Position numbers and translations under genes: made by a program
Origin: Calothrix parasitica NIES-267
GTDB taxonomy: Bacteria > Cyanobacteriota > Cyanobacteriia > Cyanobacteriales > Nostocaceae
NCBI RefSeq assembly: GCF_002368095.1
Contig: NZ_AP018227.1
Coordinates: 8,172,308 to 8,236,307 of the forward strand
DNA length: 64,000 nt
Direction of reading: 5' to 3'
Shown: positions 37,550 to 46,029 of the stretch, in pieces
Numbering within the stretch: the first letter of the stretch is position 1
How the letters are laid out: each line of letters begins with the position of its first letter
Notes under the pieces: model-generated
The model's database searches: none
The model's input: the letters and a program-made list of their open reading frames with translations, nothing else
What the model was told of the DNA's origin: nothing

Positions 37550-38782
37550 CTAGGAAAACCATTCTAAAACAGCTTCTTCCTTTGTGTTGGTATTGCGTGA
37601 TGGAGTTTCACGATTGAACTTCATCTGAATTGAGCGGGTTTGCTCTCCGTCAACAGCAACTGCTTTAATTGGATAATCAATCAAACCATCTTGGAAGGAC
37701 ATTTGGAAGCGGAATGTACCGTCAGGATTGAGTTTGATTTCGCGATCGCCAATTGTAACGGTAGCATCAGGTTCGGTAGCACCGTAAACAATTAACTCAG
37801 CATCAGCAATTAACCAGAATTTGCGAGGACGCTCTGGAGGTTGAGACGCACCCATTCCAACACCAGACATGTTTACACCCGATGCTGTGGGAAGTGACCA
37901 CATACCAACACCAGATGGGAAAATATAGGAACTGATTGCTTGCTCTGGAGCCATAGAACCAGCTACGTGATGCTGCGAACCGAAGATGGAACCTGCCACC
38001 CGCATTGCTTCTGCGGATTCAGCCATACCAAATATTTGTTCGTAAATCGCATTACCGTTTGCGTTCGCTACAGTTTCTGGTGCTTTCTTGACAGGTGGTA
38101 CTAGCTCGTACTTAGTCTTACCGCGTAAATCTTCCTCGAAGTCAACCGTAATGAAGATGTCTTCAATCCAATCAGAAGGATAAACGGGAGGAACGTGGAC
38201 TCTAGCGCTGCGAGCTAATGTTAACCAACGACCATCAGCACAACGATAACCGATGTCAATTATGTAATCGCGGTCGCTAACTGGAATTGGTAAATACCAT
38301 TCCCGTGCCATTTCATCACTAGGATATTCTTGAAGACTATGGGCACTTTGGTTATCTAAATCGATGTCGGTGACATCGTAGATTCTTAAGGCAAGCTGCT
38401 GTCCGCCTTGTCTACGTAATTCTTCCTTGTGCTCGTTGGAAATATCCCAGTAAGCATAGGCCCATTGCGGGTCGCGAGGCATTAATACAATGCGACTTTC
38501 GCCATAGCCAGAAGGTAAATCGGCTAGTCCCTCATCAACAGAAGCGAGGTTTCCACCAGTTGTATCTTCTTGTCCCAACTCGAATTTTGCTGCTTCCACT
38601 GTTTCCTGTCCCTCCAATGAACGTTCTGTCTGTCTGGATATTTTCTTACTCTGTGCTTCCTGAACTGCTGTGAGTAACTGAGATTTACGCATCCGGCTAT
38701 AACGAGATATGCCGTATTCACTAGCAACTTTACGTAGTTGCCGCAATGTCATTTCTTCTAGTGGTGGGCGTTCTTTTGCCAT
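37550..38782 (-). CDS. DUF4912 protein with N-terminal SAP/Rho-N-like motif, 410 aa
   Basis: The first 45 residues (MTLRQLRKVASEYGISRYSR, MRKSQLLTAVQEAQ) form a Rho N-terminal/SAP-like helical motif, which usually binds nucleic acid. The middle (IVLMPRDPQWAYAYWDISNE, then RIYDVTDIDLDNQ) is the DUF4912 domain. The C-terminus (FWLIADAELIVYGATEPDAT, VTIGDREIKLNPDGTFRFQM) resembles an immunoglobulin-like beta domain. The family is common in cyanobacteria and unassigned in function. An AGGAGG-like sequence (aggaggtc on the minus strand) lies about ten bases before the ATG at 38782. Confidence 0.85.
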   Translation of the reverse strand: MAKERPPLEEMTLRQLRKVASEYGISRYSRMRKSQLLTAVQEAQSKKISRQTERSLEGQETVEAAKFELGQEDTTGGNLASVDEGLADLPSGYGESRIVLMPRDPQWAYAYWDISNEHKEELRRQGGQQLALRIYDVTDIDLDNQSAHSLQEYPSDEMAREWYLPIPVSDRDYIIDIGYRCADGRWLTLARSARVHVPPVYPSDWIEDIFITVDFEEDLRGKTKYELVPPVKKAPETVANANGNAIYEQIFGMAESAEAMRVAGSIFGSQHHVAGSMAPEQAISSYIFPSGVGMWSLPTASGVNMSGVGMGASQPPERPRKFWLIADAELIVYGATEPDATVTIGDREIKLNPDGTFRFQMSFQDGLIDYPIKAVAVDGEQTRSIQMKFNRETPSRNTNTKEEAVLEWFS

Positions 38783-39460
38783 GAGTGAAGACCTCCTAAA
38801 GTAAAATTGAAGAAATTTCTTTTGATTAAGGAGAGGTCGGTCGAATTACATCTACCCCAAATCTTTTTTTATCAAATTGTTTGCTGTTAATGCCGAATGT
38901 TCAATTTTTAAGTGCCTATATTTCTAGAAAGAAAATTACCTTCTGAAATATTGGGTTCAAGCTTAAACAAGTATTTACGTTAGGAAAATAATATTCCTAA
39001 CCTTTACCTTTGATATTTTCCACTCTCAAAACTCTTATACTGTTATAAAAGTTTTTCTAATACCATTCATAAGCATTTAGAAAGAGAGAAGAATTACTTG
39101 TCAACAATATTAACTGCAACTCCTTGGTAGGGATCAAGGGGGTTAAGAATACTTTTTTGTCTTACTTACGAATTTCCAAGGTATCTGGGGATCTATATGT
39201 CAGGTAATCTTGACAATTGGGTCTCAATCGACTCTATTTGGGGTTCCACCATACACAATTTGTGATGGTTTGATGACAAATGAGTATTATTGCTCAAGAG
39301 AAGTAGTACTTAAGCTTTGTCTAAGGTTCATGAAAAAGGTATGTCCTTAAGTCCCTCCGGGACGACCTTCGGTACGGACACGCTTCGCTAACGTAGTTGC
39401 GCTTGGGTGCCAATACATCTTGGCACCCAAGCGCAACTACGAACAATAAATAACTAATAA
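38783..39460. other. Intergenic region with palindromic repeats
   Basis: About 680 bp. The part near 38783-38900 would hold the DUF4912 promoter and leader. The part from 39343 to 39441 is a string of small hairpins: gtccctccgggac, a GGACACGCTTCGCTAACG module and a perfect 22-bp stem. No gene is recognised. Confidence 0.6.
39375..39441. repeat. GGACACGCTTCGCTAACG module plus 22-bp perfect hairpin
   Basis: The module at 39375-39393 recurs in variant form at 45791-45808, 60129-60147 and 60306-60325. It overlaps a perfect inverted repeat whose 22-bp arms are 39392-39413 and 39420-39441, separated by six bases. No T-run follows on either strand, so a simple terminator role is unlikely. Confidence 0.85.
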
Positions 39461-41620
39461 TTACTTTTTCAATTTACTAGTTAACTTTCTCCACTTACCT
39501 CTTACCAAACGAATTTCATCAAAGCTATAACTATCTCCCAAATACTCTTTTATTGGTGTTAAAGCAATGTCCCCTAATATGTCGAGTACTTGGATGATTT
39601 TTTTCTGCTTTTCAACAGTAACTAATAAATTTAAATCTACAGGTTTATTTTTTTCAATTAAGTCTGAAAGGTGACGAGTAATTGTAGCAGAACGAAGATT
39701 GCGCTGTTGGGCAATTTCTTTGATACTCAATCCTTCTTTATGCAATTCAAAAGTTTGTAATTCTGTTTCAGAAACCTCCCCATTCTCAGAATCATTTTTT
39801 TGCTTCTGAGGATTTTGTTCTTTTAAATAAGTTTGAATGACTGCAATAAACTTATCTCCATACTGAGTCAGTTTATGACTTCCAACCCCTGCTAATTGAC
39901 TAAACTCTTGTTTAGTCTTTGGTTTCATTTGCGTCATTAGCTTTAAAGTAGAATCACCAAAAATCACGTAAGGTGGAACTGATTGAGTATCAGCAAGTTC
40001 TTTGCGAAGTACGCGTAACTTTTGGAAAAGCACATCTGCTTGTTCTGCTTTTTCACTTCTTTCTCTGACCGTTGTCTTCGCTTTAGGAGAAACAACAATA
40101 GAAACCGGAAGCTGTTTCTTCATTACCTCTAAACTCAAAGAGTTAAGTTTTAAAACCGAATACCCATCAGTAGTTTGTTCGAGTAAGCCTTGATGCAATA
40201 AAGAACGTGCCAGCATTCGCCATTCATCGAGAGTTTTATCTTTACCGATGCCGTAAGTTGAAAGCTTATCATGCCCTTTACTGAGAATTTTCTGAGTTTT
40301 TCTTCCTTGTAAAATATCTATAACGTGCTTCATCCCAAATCTTTGCTTGCAACGTGCTACACAAGACAAAAATTTCATTGCTTCAATCGTCCAATCTTCA
40401 ACTGGTTTAGGATTACAGCAATTATCGCAGTTACCGCAATTACCTGGAAATCTCTCGCCAAAATAACTTAATTGAATTGCGCGACGACAATCTGTACCTT
40501 CTGCGTAATCTATCATCTGACGCAGTTGCTGCTTAGCAATCATTTGCTCTTGTTCGTTGCTTTTCTGGTCAATCAACCATTCAATAGTCTTGACATCGCT
40601 GTAGCTCAAAAACAATATACATCGAGACGATTCACTATCTCTACCAGCCCGTCCTGACTCTTGATAATAACTTTCTAAATTTCGAGAAATATCAAAGTGA
40701 ACTACAAAACGCACGTCGGGTTTATTAATTCCCATCCCGAAAGCAATAGTTGCTACCATTATTCTGGCATCATCGCGAATAAATTTAGTTTGATTTTCGC
40801 TGCGCTCAACATCACTCAAACCAGCATGATAAGGTAAAGCGGAAATATTATCTTTCTGTAGTTTAAAAGCTAATTCTTCAACCTTCTTACGTGTCAAACA
40901 ATAAATAATTCCCGAACCTTCATTTTCTCGAATGATTTCTAACAGTTCGGTATAAGAACTCTTTTTTTTGGGACGAACTTCGTAATAAAGATTTTGACGA
41001 TTAAAACTTGCTATATGAACGCTGGGTTGATTCAACCCCAATTGCTTAATAATGTCAGCGCGAACCCTTTCTGTTGCGGTAGCAGTAAGGGCCCATATCG
41101 GAACATTCGGATAACGCTGTCGCAGCGATATCATTTGACGGTATTCCGGACGAAAATCATGTCCCCATTCAGAAACACAATGGGCTTCGTCAATAGCGAA
41201 AGCCGAAATGCCAATTTGATTGTGAACTAAATCGAGCAGAGGTAAAAATCGCTCGCTGAGCAGACGCTCTGGTGCAACATAAAGCAGCTTGATTTTACCA
41301 GCAATAATGGCTTGCTCTCGCGCTCTGACTTTATCAAAGCTGACGCTACTATTAAGAAAAGTTGCCGGAATTCCGTTTTTTCGTAACCCATCTACCTGGT
41401 CTTGCATCAAAGCAATCAACGGGGATACTACCACCGTTAATCCTTCTTTCATTAATGCAGGGAGTTGGAAACACAGCGATTTTCCCCCACCCGTCGGCAT
41501 AATAGTCAATAAATCACGATTTTCTAATGCCTCAACAATGATTTCTCGCTGTGGAGAACGAAAGCTGTCATAACCGAAGTGATGCTTAAGGGCGTTTTCT
41601 AAATGCGGATGCTGAGACAT
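39461..41620 (-). CDS. recQ: ATP-dependent DNA helicase RecQ, 719 aa
   Basis: A 3'-5' helicase for recombination and repair. In order: Walker [17 protein letters not shown] (P-loop about 42-48), DEAH box [19 protein letters not shown], helicase C segment [19 protein letters not shown], arginine-finger motif QESGRAGRD, the zinc-binding cysteines of the RQC region ([19 protein letters not shown]), an HRDC domain ([20 protein letters not shown]) and a further helix-turn-helix domain ([20 protein letters not shown]) with about 80 more residues. The extra C-terminal HTH makes it longer than E. coli RecQ but is found in many bacterial RecQ proteins. Monocistronic. Confidence 0.95.
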   Translation of the reverse strand: MSQHPHLENALKHHFGYDSFRSPQREIIVEALENRDLLTIMPTGGGKSLCFQLPALMKEGLTVVVSPLIALMQDQVDGLRKNGIPATFLNSSVSFDKVRAREQAIIAGKIKLLYVAPERLLSERFLPLLDLVHNQIGISAFAIDEAHCVSEWGHDFRPEYRQMISLRQRYPNVPIWALTATATERVRADIIKQLGLNQPSVHIASFNRQNLYYEVRPKKKSSYTELLEIIRENEGSGIIYCLTRKKVEELAFKLQKDNISALPYHAGLSDVERSENQTKFIRDDARIMVATIAFGMGINKPDVRFVVHFDISRNLESYYQESGRAGRDSESSRCILFLSYSDVKTIEWLIDQKSNEQEQMIAKQQLRQMIDYAEGTDCRRAIQLSYFGERFPGNCGNCDNCCNPKPVEDWTIEAMKFLSCVARCKQRFGMKHVIDILQGRKTQKILSKGHDKLSTYGIGKDKTLDEWRMLARSLLHQGLLEQTTDGYSVLKLNSLSLEVMKKQLPVSIVVSPKAKTTVRERSEKAEQADVLFQKLRVLRKELADTQSVPPYVIFGDSTLKLMTQMKPKTKQEFSQLAGVGSHKLTQYGDKFIAVIQTYLKEQNPQKQKNDSENGEVSETELQTFELHKEGLSIKEIAQQRNLRSATITRHLSDLIEKNKPVDLNLLVTVEKQKKIIQVLDILGDIALTPIKEYLGDSYSFDEIRLVRGKWRKLTSKLKK

Positions 41621-42143
41621 TTTATCGGTCAGTTATCAATTTATCGGTAAGCTTCTTGAGGAAAAAATCCCTGGATTGTTTTGGGCTTACATAACTGTTT
41701 ATTTTATCTACCTAAAGTTATTTTCCTTTATTTATTGCACCAAAGTTTAAATAAATTTTTATCTTTAATATTCTGATTCCCTAAATTAAAATACTCTTTG
41801 TATTATTTTTTATAATTAATATACGTTTTTATACGGTACTTGATTAATGCTATTCGCGTGTTAAATATTGTAATATCAGGGAAATTTGTTTATATCGCTG
41901 ATTGCTATGAATTAGTTGCAGAAAAAATAATACGAGTAAGTGTTTCAGAAAAACAACTGATTTTAAATATTGTTACAACTGCTGTTTTGTTACCAGCCGG
42001 CAAGATATTTTTGGTGTCCTGGAATGGACTATATTTTACTGCTTTATGAACAGCGTAAAAGCAAGAAATCCTTATTTGCAATTACTTTTAACTAATTCAC
42101 CCCCGTAAACTATCAAAACTGATTTAAGTATCAACAAAGATAT
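41621..42143. other. Intergenic region between recQ and pilT
   Basis: About 520 bp of A+T-rich DNA between two divergent genes, so it must contain both promoters. A 69-codon frame at 41840-42049 starts at a non-ATG codon and resembles no family. No repeat was assigned. Confidence 0.55.
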
Positions 42144-43451
42144 ATGACACAAACTCCACAGCGTCCACCGAGTTCTAATACTGCTGCAAATAGAGGTGCA
42201 GGTGCGCCGCCCAGTGCCCCCCCAATGCCGCCACCACCACCGGCTCCAGCATCATCTACACTTAGCACTCAGCGCCAATCAACTCAAACTATAGAAATGC
42301 CCAACGGTAGTCGTGGGTTAACCAATCCAGCCGCTCATCGTCCCGGAGCGCCACCACCGATGGCTCGAAATATAGCTTCCAACGACAGTTCGCAGCCAAC
42401 TTTCAAGCAATTAATTCTGGAAGCGCATGAAAAAGGTTTTTCCGATATTCACTTAGGAGTAGGAGAAATACCCCGCTTCCGTAACCGAGGAGAGATAAAC
42501 GCAACTGATTATCCAGAGACGGATAAAGAAACTTTCATGGGTTGGTTGCGTGAAACTCTTACAGAAGAAGAAATTAAGCGTTTCCAGGAAACTTTGGACT
42601 TTGATGGAGCGACTCAGTTCGATTTTGCTCGCGTCCGAATCAATATCTTTGATTCTCTTAGAGGTTACGCGATGGTATTGCGATTGATTCCAGTCAAAAT
42701 TCTATCGATGGAGCAGTTAAGTTTACCTCCGATTTTTAGAGAAATTTGTCATTACCATAAAGGTTTGATTCTAGTTACAGGCCCCACCGGTTCGGGTAAA
42801 TCAACCACAATGGCAGCGATGATTGACTATATCAATCGTGAGATGTCCAAGCATATTATTACTATTGAAGACCCGGTTGAATTCGTTCATCAAAGTAGAA
42901 AATCTCTGGTTAAGCAGCGGGAAGTGGGTATGCATACCCGCAAATTTGATAATGCTTTGAAAGCGGCTTTGCGGGAAGACCCAGATTTGATTCTGGTGGG
43001 GGAAATGCGGGATAAAGAAACAGTGAACACCGCAATGAAAGCCGCTCAAACGGGTCACTTGGTAATGGGAACCCTCCACACCAACAGTGCTGTCAAAACC
43101 ATCGAACGTATTCTTAACCTTTTCCCTGGTGAAGAACAAGACCCGATGCGAGTAGCAATATCTGAGTCTTTAGTCGCAGTTATTTCTCAAGGTCTGTGTC
43201 GCACGACAGATGGAAAACGTGCAGCTTTCCACGATATTCTAATAAATACCGAAGCTATAAAAGATTGGATTAAAGACTCAAAATACGATGAGATGACTGA
43301 ATTAATGAAGCAAGCCAGTTTCGACGGCATGATTACCATGAATCAGTCTTTGTTCAACCTTTATCAAGAAGGTAAGATTACAGAAGAAACCGCACTCGAA
43401 ATGTCACCAACTCCTAACGAGATGGCACAGATGCTGCGAGGTCGTGTATAA
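42144..43451 (+). CDS. Type IV pilus retraction ATPase PilT-like, 435 aa
   Basis: A hexameric ATPase that powers pilus retraction. Residues 20-75 are a proline-rich extension (APPSAPPMPPPPPAPASS, then RPGAPPPMARN). The PAS-like N-terminal domain follows, then Walker A GPTGSGKS (213-220), the Asp box, Walker B DLILVGEMRD (281-290) and the His box TGHLVMGTLHT (303-313). It lacks the extended N-domain of PilB. No pilB or pilC is adjacent, so whether it is the main PilT or a second paralogue (PilT2) is undecided. A KaiB-domain gene follows on the same strand. Confidence 0.93.
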   Translation: MTQTPQRPPSSNTAANRGAGAPPSAPPMPPPPPAPASSTLSTQRQSTQTIEMPNGSRGLTNPAAHRPGAPPPMARNIASNDSSQPTFKQLILEAHEKGFSDIHLGVGEIPRFRNRGEINATDYPETDKETFMGWLRETLTEEEIKRFQETLDFDGATQFDFARVRINIFDSLRGYAMVLRLIPVKILSMEQLSLPPIFREICHYHKGLILVTGPTGSGKSTTMAAMIDYINREMSKHIITIEDPVEFVHQSRKSLVKQREVGMHTRKFDNALKAALREDPDLILVGEMRDKETVNTAMKAAQTGHLVMGTLHTNSAVKTIERILNLFPGEEQDPMRVAISESLVAVISQGLCRTTDGKRAAFHDILINTEAIKDWIKDSKYDEMTELMKQASFDGMITMNQSLFNLYQEGKITEETALEMSPTPNEMAQMLRGRV

Positions 43452-43543
43452 GTTTAAGTAATAGGGAACAGGGAATCAGGGAATAGTGTATCGCGATTGT
43501 TAATTTCGTTTTCCCGTTACAATTTGGTAACTAGTATTTTACT

Positions 43544-43579
43544 AGCTCTGTCTCTTGTCAACTATTTAGAGGCAGAGCT
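43544..43579 (+). terminator. Hairpin downstream of pilT
   Basis: AGCTCTGTCTCT (43544-43555) pairs with AGAGGCAGAGCT (43568-43579), a 12-bp stem with one G-T pair and a 12-base loop. No strong T-run follows, so it may be a weak terminator, a processing site or a repeat. Confidence 0.45.
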
Positions 43580-43650
43580 TGTATGTTAGTTGTTATAAAC
43601 TATAAACTGGCAACCAATCGAATTCACAATATCTAAAATCCCATAAGCCA

Positions 43651-44424
43651 TTGAATTCAAATAAATCACCTTTACCAAACTTATTTAAAGGTATTGCATT
43701 ATTTACACCAGGGGGAGATTTAATTTATTGTATTGACCCCAGTAAAAAAGGTCGATGGCATTCACATTTATGCAGTGCTTTACAGGAAATTTTAGATTTA
43801 CCAGAACCCCCTCATTTCTTGGTTCCAGTATATACAGCGACTATCGACCACTGGCTAGATCCACGCACCGAAAAAGTTAGAACTTTTGCAGAAGCTTATC
43901 CTGCGGTAATACGTTACCAAGCTTTGCTAAATGCTGTTTTCAATACTGGTAATTTGACTTGGCAAAAAACTCCTTGGCATGATGGGTTGTGCGATAGCAT
44001 AGTATTAGCAACTTACCGTTCGAGTTTTGAACAGTTGTGGGAAAATCATGATTTGATTGTGCGTTTAGAAGTATCCGAAGAAGCAAGTATTGATTCTCAA
44101 TCCCTATTTTCTGTGCGACAAATGCAATCTCCAAAGCAGCCTTACATTCTGCGTTTATTTGTTGCGGGACATACTCCAAGTACGGAGAATATCCTTAAAA
44201 GTCTTCACGAATTGTTAGAAAGATATTTGGGAAATCCTTACACTCTCAGAGTTATTGATGTATTAACTCATCCCGAACAAGCAGAAATACATCAAGTGAG
44301 CGCAACTCCTACCTTGGTTAGAGTTTTACCGAAACCAACAAAAAGAATTGTTGGAGAAATGAATAATAAAGAGAAAATTTTGCATCTGTTAGGTATATTA
44401 AATCAATCGAATCATTCTAGCTGA
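43651..44424 (+). CDS. KaiB-domain protein with a conserved N-terminal domain, 257 aa
   Basis: The C-terminal 87 residues (about 164-250) are a KaiB/SasA-type thioredoxin-like domain: PYILRLFVAGHTPSTENILK, VIDVLTHPEQ, then VSATPTLVRVLPKPTKRIVG, the hallmark of KaiB. The N-terminal 160 residues (FKGIALFTPGGDLIYCIDPS, FLVPVYTATIDHWLDP) form a separate domain I cannot name. There is no kinase part, so it is not SasA. KaiB binds KaiC in the circadian clock; whether this protein does so is inference. The start is a TTG at 43651, as no ATG lies between it and the upstream stop. Its end overlaps the convergent DUF952 gene by 13 bp. Confidence 0.88.
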   Translation: MNSNKSPLPNLFKGIALFTPGGDLIYCIDPSKKGRWHSHLCSALQEILDLPEPPHFLVPVYTATIDHWLDPRTEKVRTFAEAYPAVIRYQALLNAVFNTGNLTWQKTPWHDGLCDSIVLATYRSSFEQLWENHDLIVRLEVSEEASIDSQSLFSVRQMQSPKQPYILRLFVAGHTPSTENILKSLHELLERYLGNPYTLRVIDVLTHPEQAEIHQVSATPTLVRVLPKPTKRIVGEMNNKEKILHLLGILNQSNHSS

Positions 44425-44759
44425 ACCTCTGGTGGAAGTTTAAATAGACCGTTTTTATCAGCTTCAAAATTAATTACTTTAAATACTGCATCTAAATTTA
44501 AAGCGCCATAAATATGAGGAAATGTCTCGTTTTCTGTGACAAAATCGTAACGAATTTCTGCTTTAACTTTATCCGAATCGATGAAAAGAAGTAATAAATC
44601 TGTTTGATTTTTAAAAAATTTGTTTGCTGTTCTTACTAATTGTGTTGATGTCGAACAGTGAATAAAACCTTCAGTTTCCAGAGAGTCAGCACGGTAAGTT
44701 CCTTGTGAAGTAGCTTTCTCCCAATCTTGACGAAGAGTAATGTGAAAAATGGTTGTCAT
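44412..44759 (-). CDS. DUF952 family protein, 115 aa
   Basis: A small protein with the DUF952 layout: IFHITLRQDWEKATSQGTYR, the central ETEGFIHCSTSTQLVRTANK and FPHIYGALNLDAVFKVINFE. The conserved GFIHCST and PHxYG motifs resemble the ART/Tpt1-like fold, so a nucleotide-related role has been speculated for the family; no activity is known to me. It converges on the KaiB-like gene with a 13-bp overlap, and follows a LeuA-like gene on its own strand. Confidence 0.9.
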   Translation of the reverse strand: MTTIFHITLRQDWEKATSQGTYRADSLETEGFIHCSTSTQLVRTANKFFKNQTDLLLLFIDSDKVKAEIRYDFVTENETFPHIYGALNLDAVFKVINFEADKNGLFKLPPEVQLE

Positions 44760-44791
44760 TTTTTAGTTATTAGTAGTTAATTACAAATAAA

Positions 44792-45625
44792 TCAATTTAA
44801 TCTGTGATAATTGTTAACTATTTGAGTAACCAAATCTGAAGCTTCACTAATTAACGAAGTATTAATATCTATTTGATAATTTTCTAAATTTGCAATTTCT
44901 TGTACAACTGATTTTAAATCTGCATTTCCTTTTCTCGCTCCTAACCCGTTGATTGCACATTCTATTTGTCTAGCTCCGCAATTTAAAGAAACAAGAGAGT
45001 TTTCAACAGCTTGACCTAAATCATTATGGCAATGAACGGAAATAACGGCTTTATCGATATTAGATACTCGATTAAAAATCATTTGTAAGAGTTGAGAAAA
45101 CTCCTTTGATGACGTTAAACCTAAGCTATCGGGAATATTAATTGTTGTAGCACCACTTTTGATTGCTGTTTCGATGGCTTTACATAAAAAATCTGCTTCG
45201 CTTCTCGGTGCATCAAAAGCACTCCATTCGACTTCTTCGCAATTCTTTCTTGCTAGAGATACACTATTTCTGATACTTTCTAATTCCTGTTCTAATCGAA
45301 CCTTATTTTTACCCTTTAAATTTAGATTATTATAAGTATGAATTCTGCTTCTTTTAGCTGGTTTTAGTGCTTCAATAAGGCTATTAATTTCTTCTTCCTT
45401 TGCACCTGCTAATCCGCAAATAGTTGAATTATCAATAATTTTAGATATTTCTAAAACTTGTTCAAAATCTGAAAATGAATTTCCCGGATACCCAACTTCA
45501 ATTACATCTACTCCTATCTCTTCTAATAATTTTGCAATGGAGATTTTTTGCTGTAAATTGAATTTTACACCAGGCATCAATTCTCCATCCCGCATTGTTG
45601 TATCGAAGATGATTATTTTATCCAT
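44792..45625 (-). CDS. LeuA/homocitrate-synthase-like catalytic domain protein, 277 aa
   Basis: A DRE-TIM metallolyase (HMGL-like) barrel. The start MDKIIIFDTTMRDGELMPGV has the metal-binding Asp and catalytic Arg, and VISVHCHNDLGQAVENSLVS gives the two metal-binding His. Compared with isopropylmalate synthase it has RDGELMPG instead of RDGEQ and NGLGARKGN instead of NGxGER, and it ends after the barrel, lacking the C-terminal leucine-binding domain. So it is probably not the main LeuA; a side pathway or salvage role is possible. ATG 45625 is preferred over a TTG 21 bases upstream. Substrate unknown. Confidence 0.85.
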   Translation of the reverse strand: MDKIIIFDTTMRDGELMPGVKFNLQQKISIAKLLEEIGVDVIEVGYPGNSFSDFEQVLEISKIIDNSTICGLAGAKEEEINSLIEALKPAKRSRIHTYNNLNLKGKNKVRLEQELESIRNSVSLARKNCEEVEWSAFDAPRSEADFLCKAIETAIKSGATTINIPDSLGLTSSKEFSQLLQMIFNRVSNIDKAVISVHCHNDLGQAVENSLVSLNCGARQIECAINGLGARKGNADLKSVVQEIANLENYQIDINTSLISEASDLVTQIVNNYHRLN

Positions 45626-45661
45626 GAGATGATTATTAATTAACAATTAACAATTATCAAA

Positions 45662-45854
45662 ATGGGAGCATCCCAAATGTGTAAAAATACTATTTGTCAT
45701 TGCGAGTGTAACGAAGTGGAACGACGCATTCACCCGAAGGGTGTGGCTCATCGCAACGCTTTGAGATTGCTTCACTTCGTATGTCCTATCGGACACGCTC
45801 CGCTAACGCAATGACAACCAAAATCTTGATTGTGCAAAATTGGGATGCTCCCAT
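45662..45854. repeat. MITE-like nested palindrome, about 193 bp
   Basis: The ends are perfect 15-bp inverted repeats (ATGGGAGCATCCCAA at 45662-45676 and its complement at 45840-45854). Inside, TTGTCATTGCG near 45694 pairs with CGCAATGACAA near 45807. The core holds small hairpins and a GGACACGCTCCGCTAACG module. No coding frame. Confidence 0.85.
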
Positions 45855-45919
45855 CAAAATTTAATTTAAAATCATCGCGCTGTAGGACAACCTATAATTT
45901 TCACTTAAATCCAATAGAA

Positions 45920-45995
45920 CAACAGTGCGTTAGACGCGAAGCAGGAATTTTTTACAATCGAAATTACTGTAGCGCCATAACGCACCATACATGAT
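45920..45995. repeat. GTGCGTTA inverted repeat
   Basis: GTGCGTTA near 45927 pairs with TAACGCAC near 45978, with GCGCCATAAC beside it. It belongs to the same palindrome family as the 128-bp tandem units at 55368-55751. Together with the element at 45662-45854 it fills the 383-bp gap between the LeuA-like gene and the RNase gene. Confidence 0.6.
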
Positions 45996-46029
45996 TGTCT
46001 CATGCCCATGCACTATCCCCAATCCCCAA

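Noticed and set aside
41840-42049. 69-codon plus-strand frame between recQ and pilT
   Set aside because: Non-ATG start, no ribosome-binding site and no recognisable protein features.
43651-44424. Clock kinase SasA
   Set aside because: The KaiB-like domain is C-terminal and there is no histidine kinase domain.
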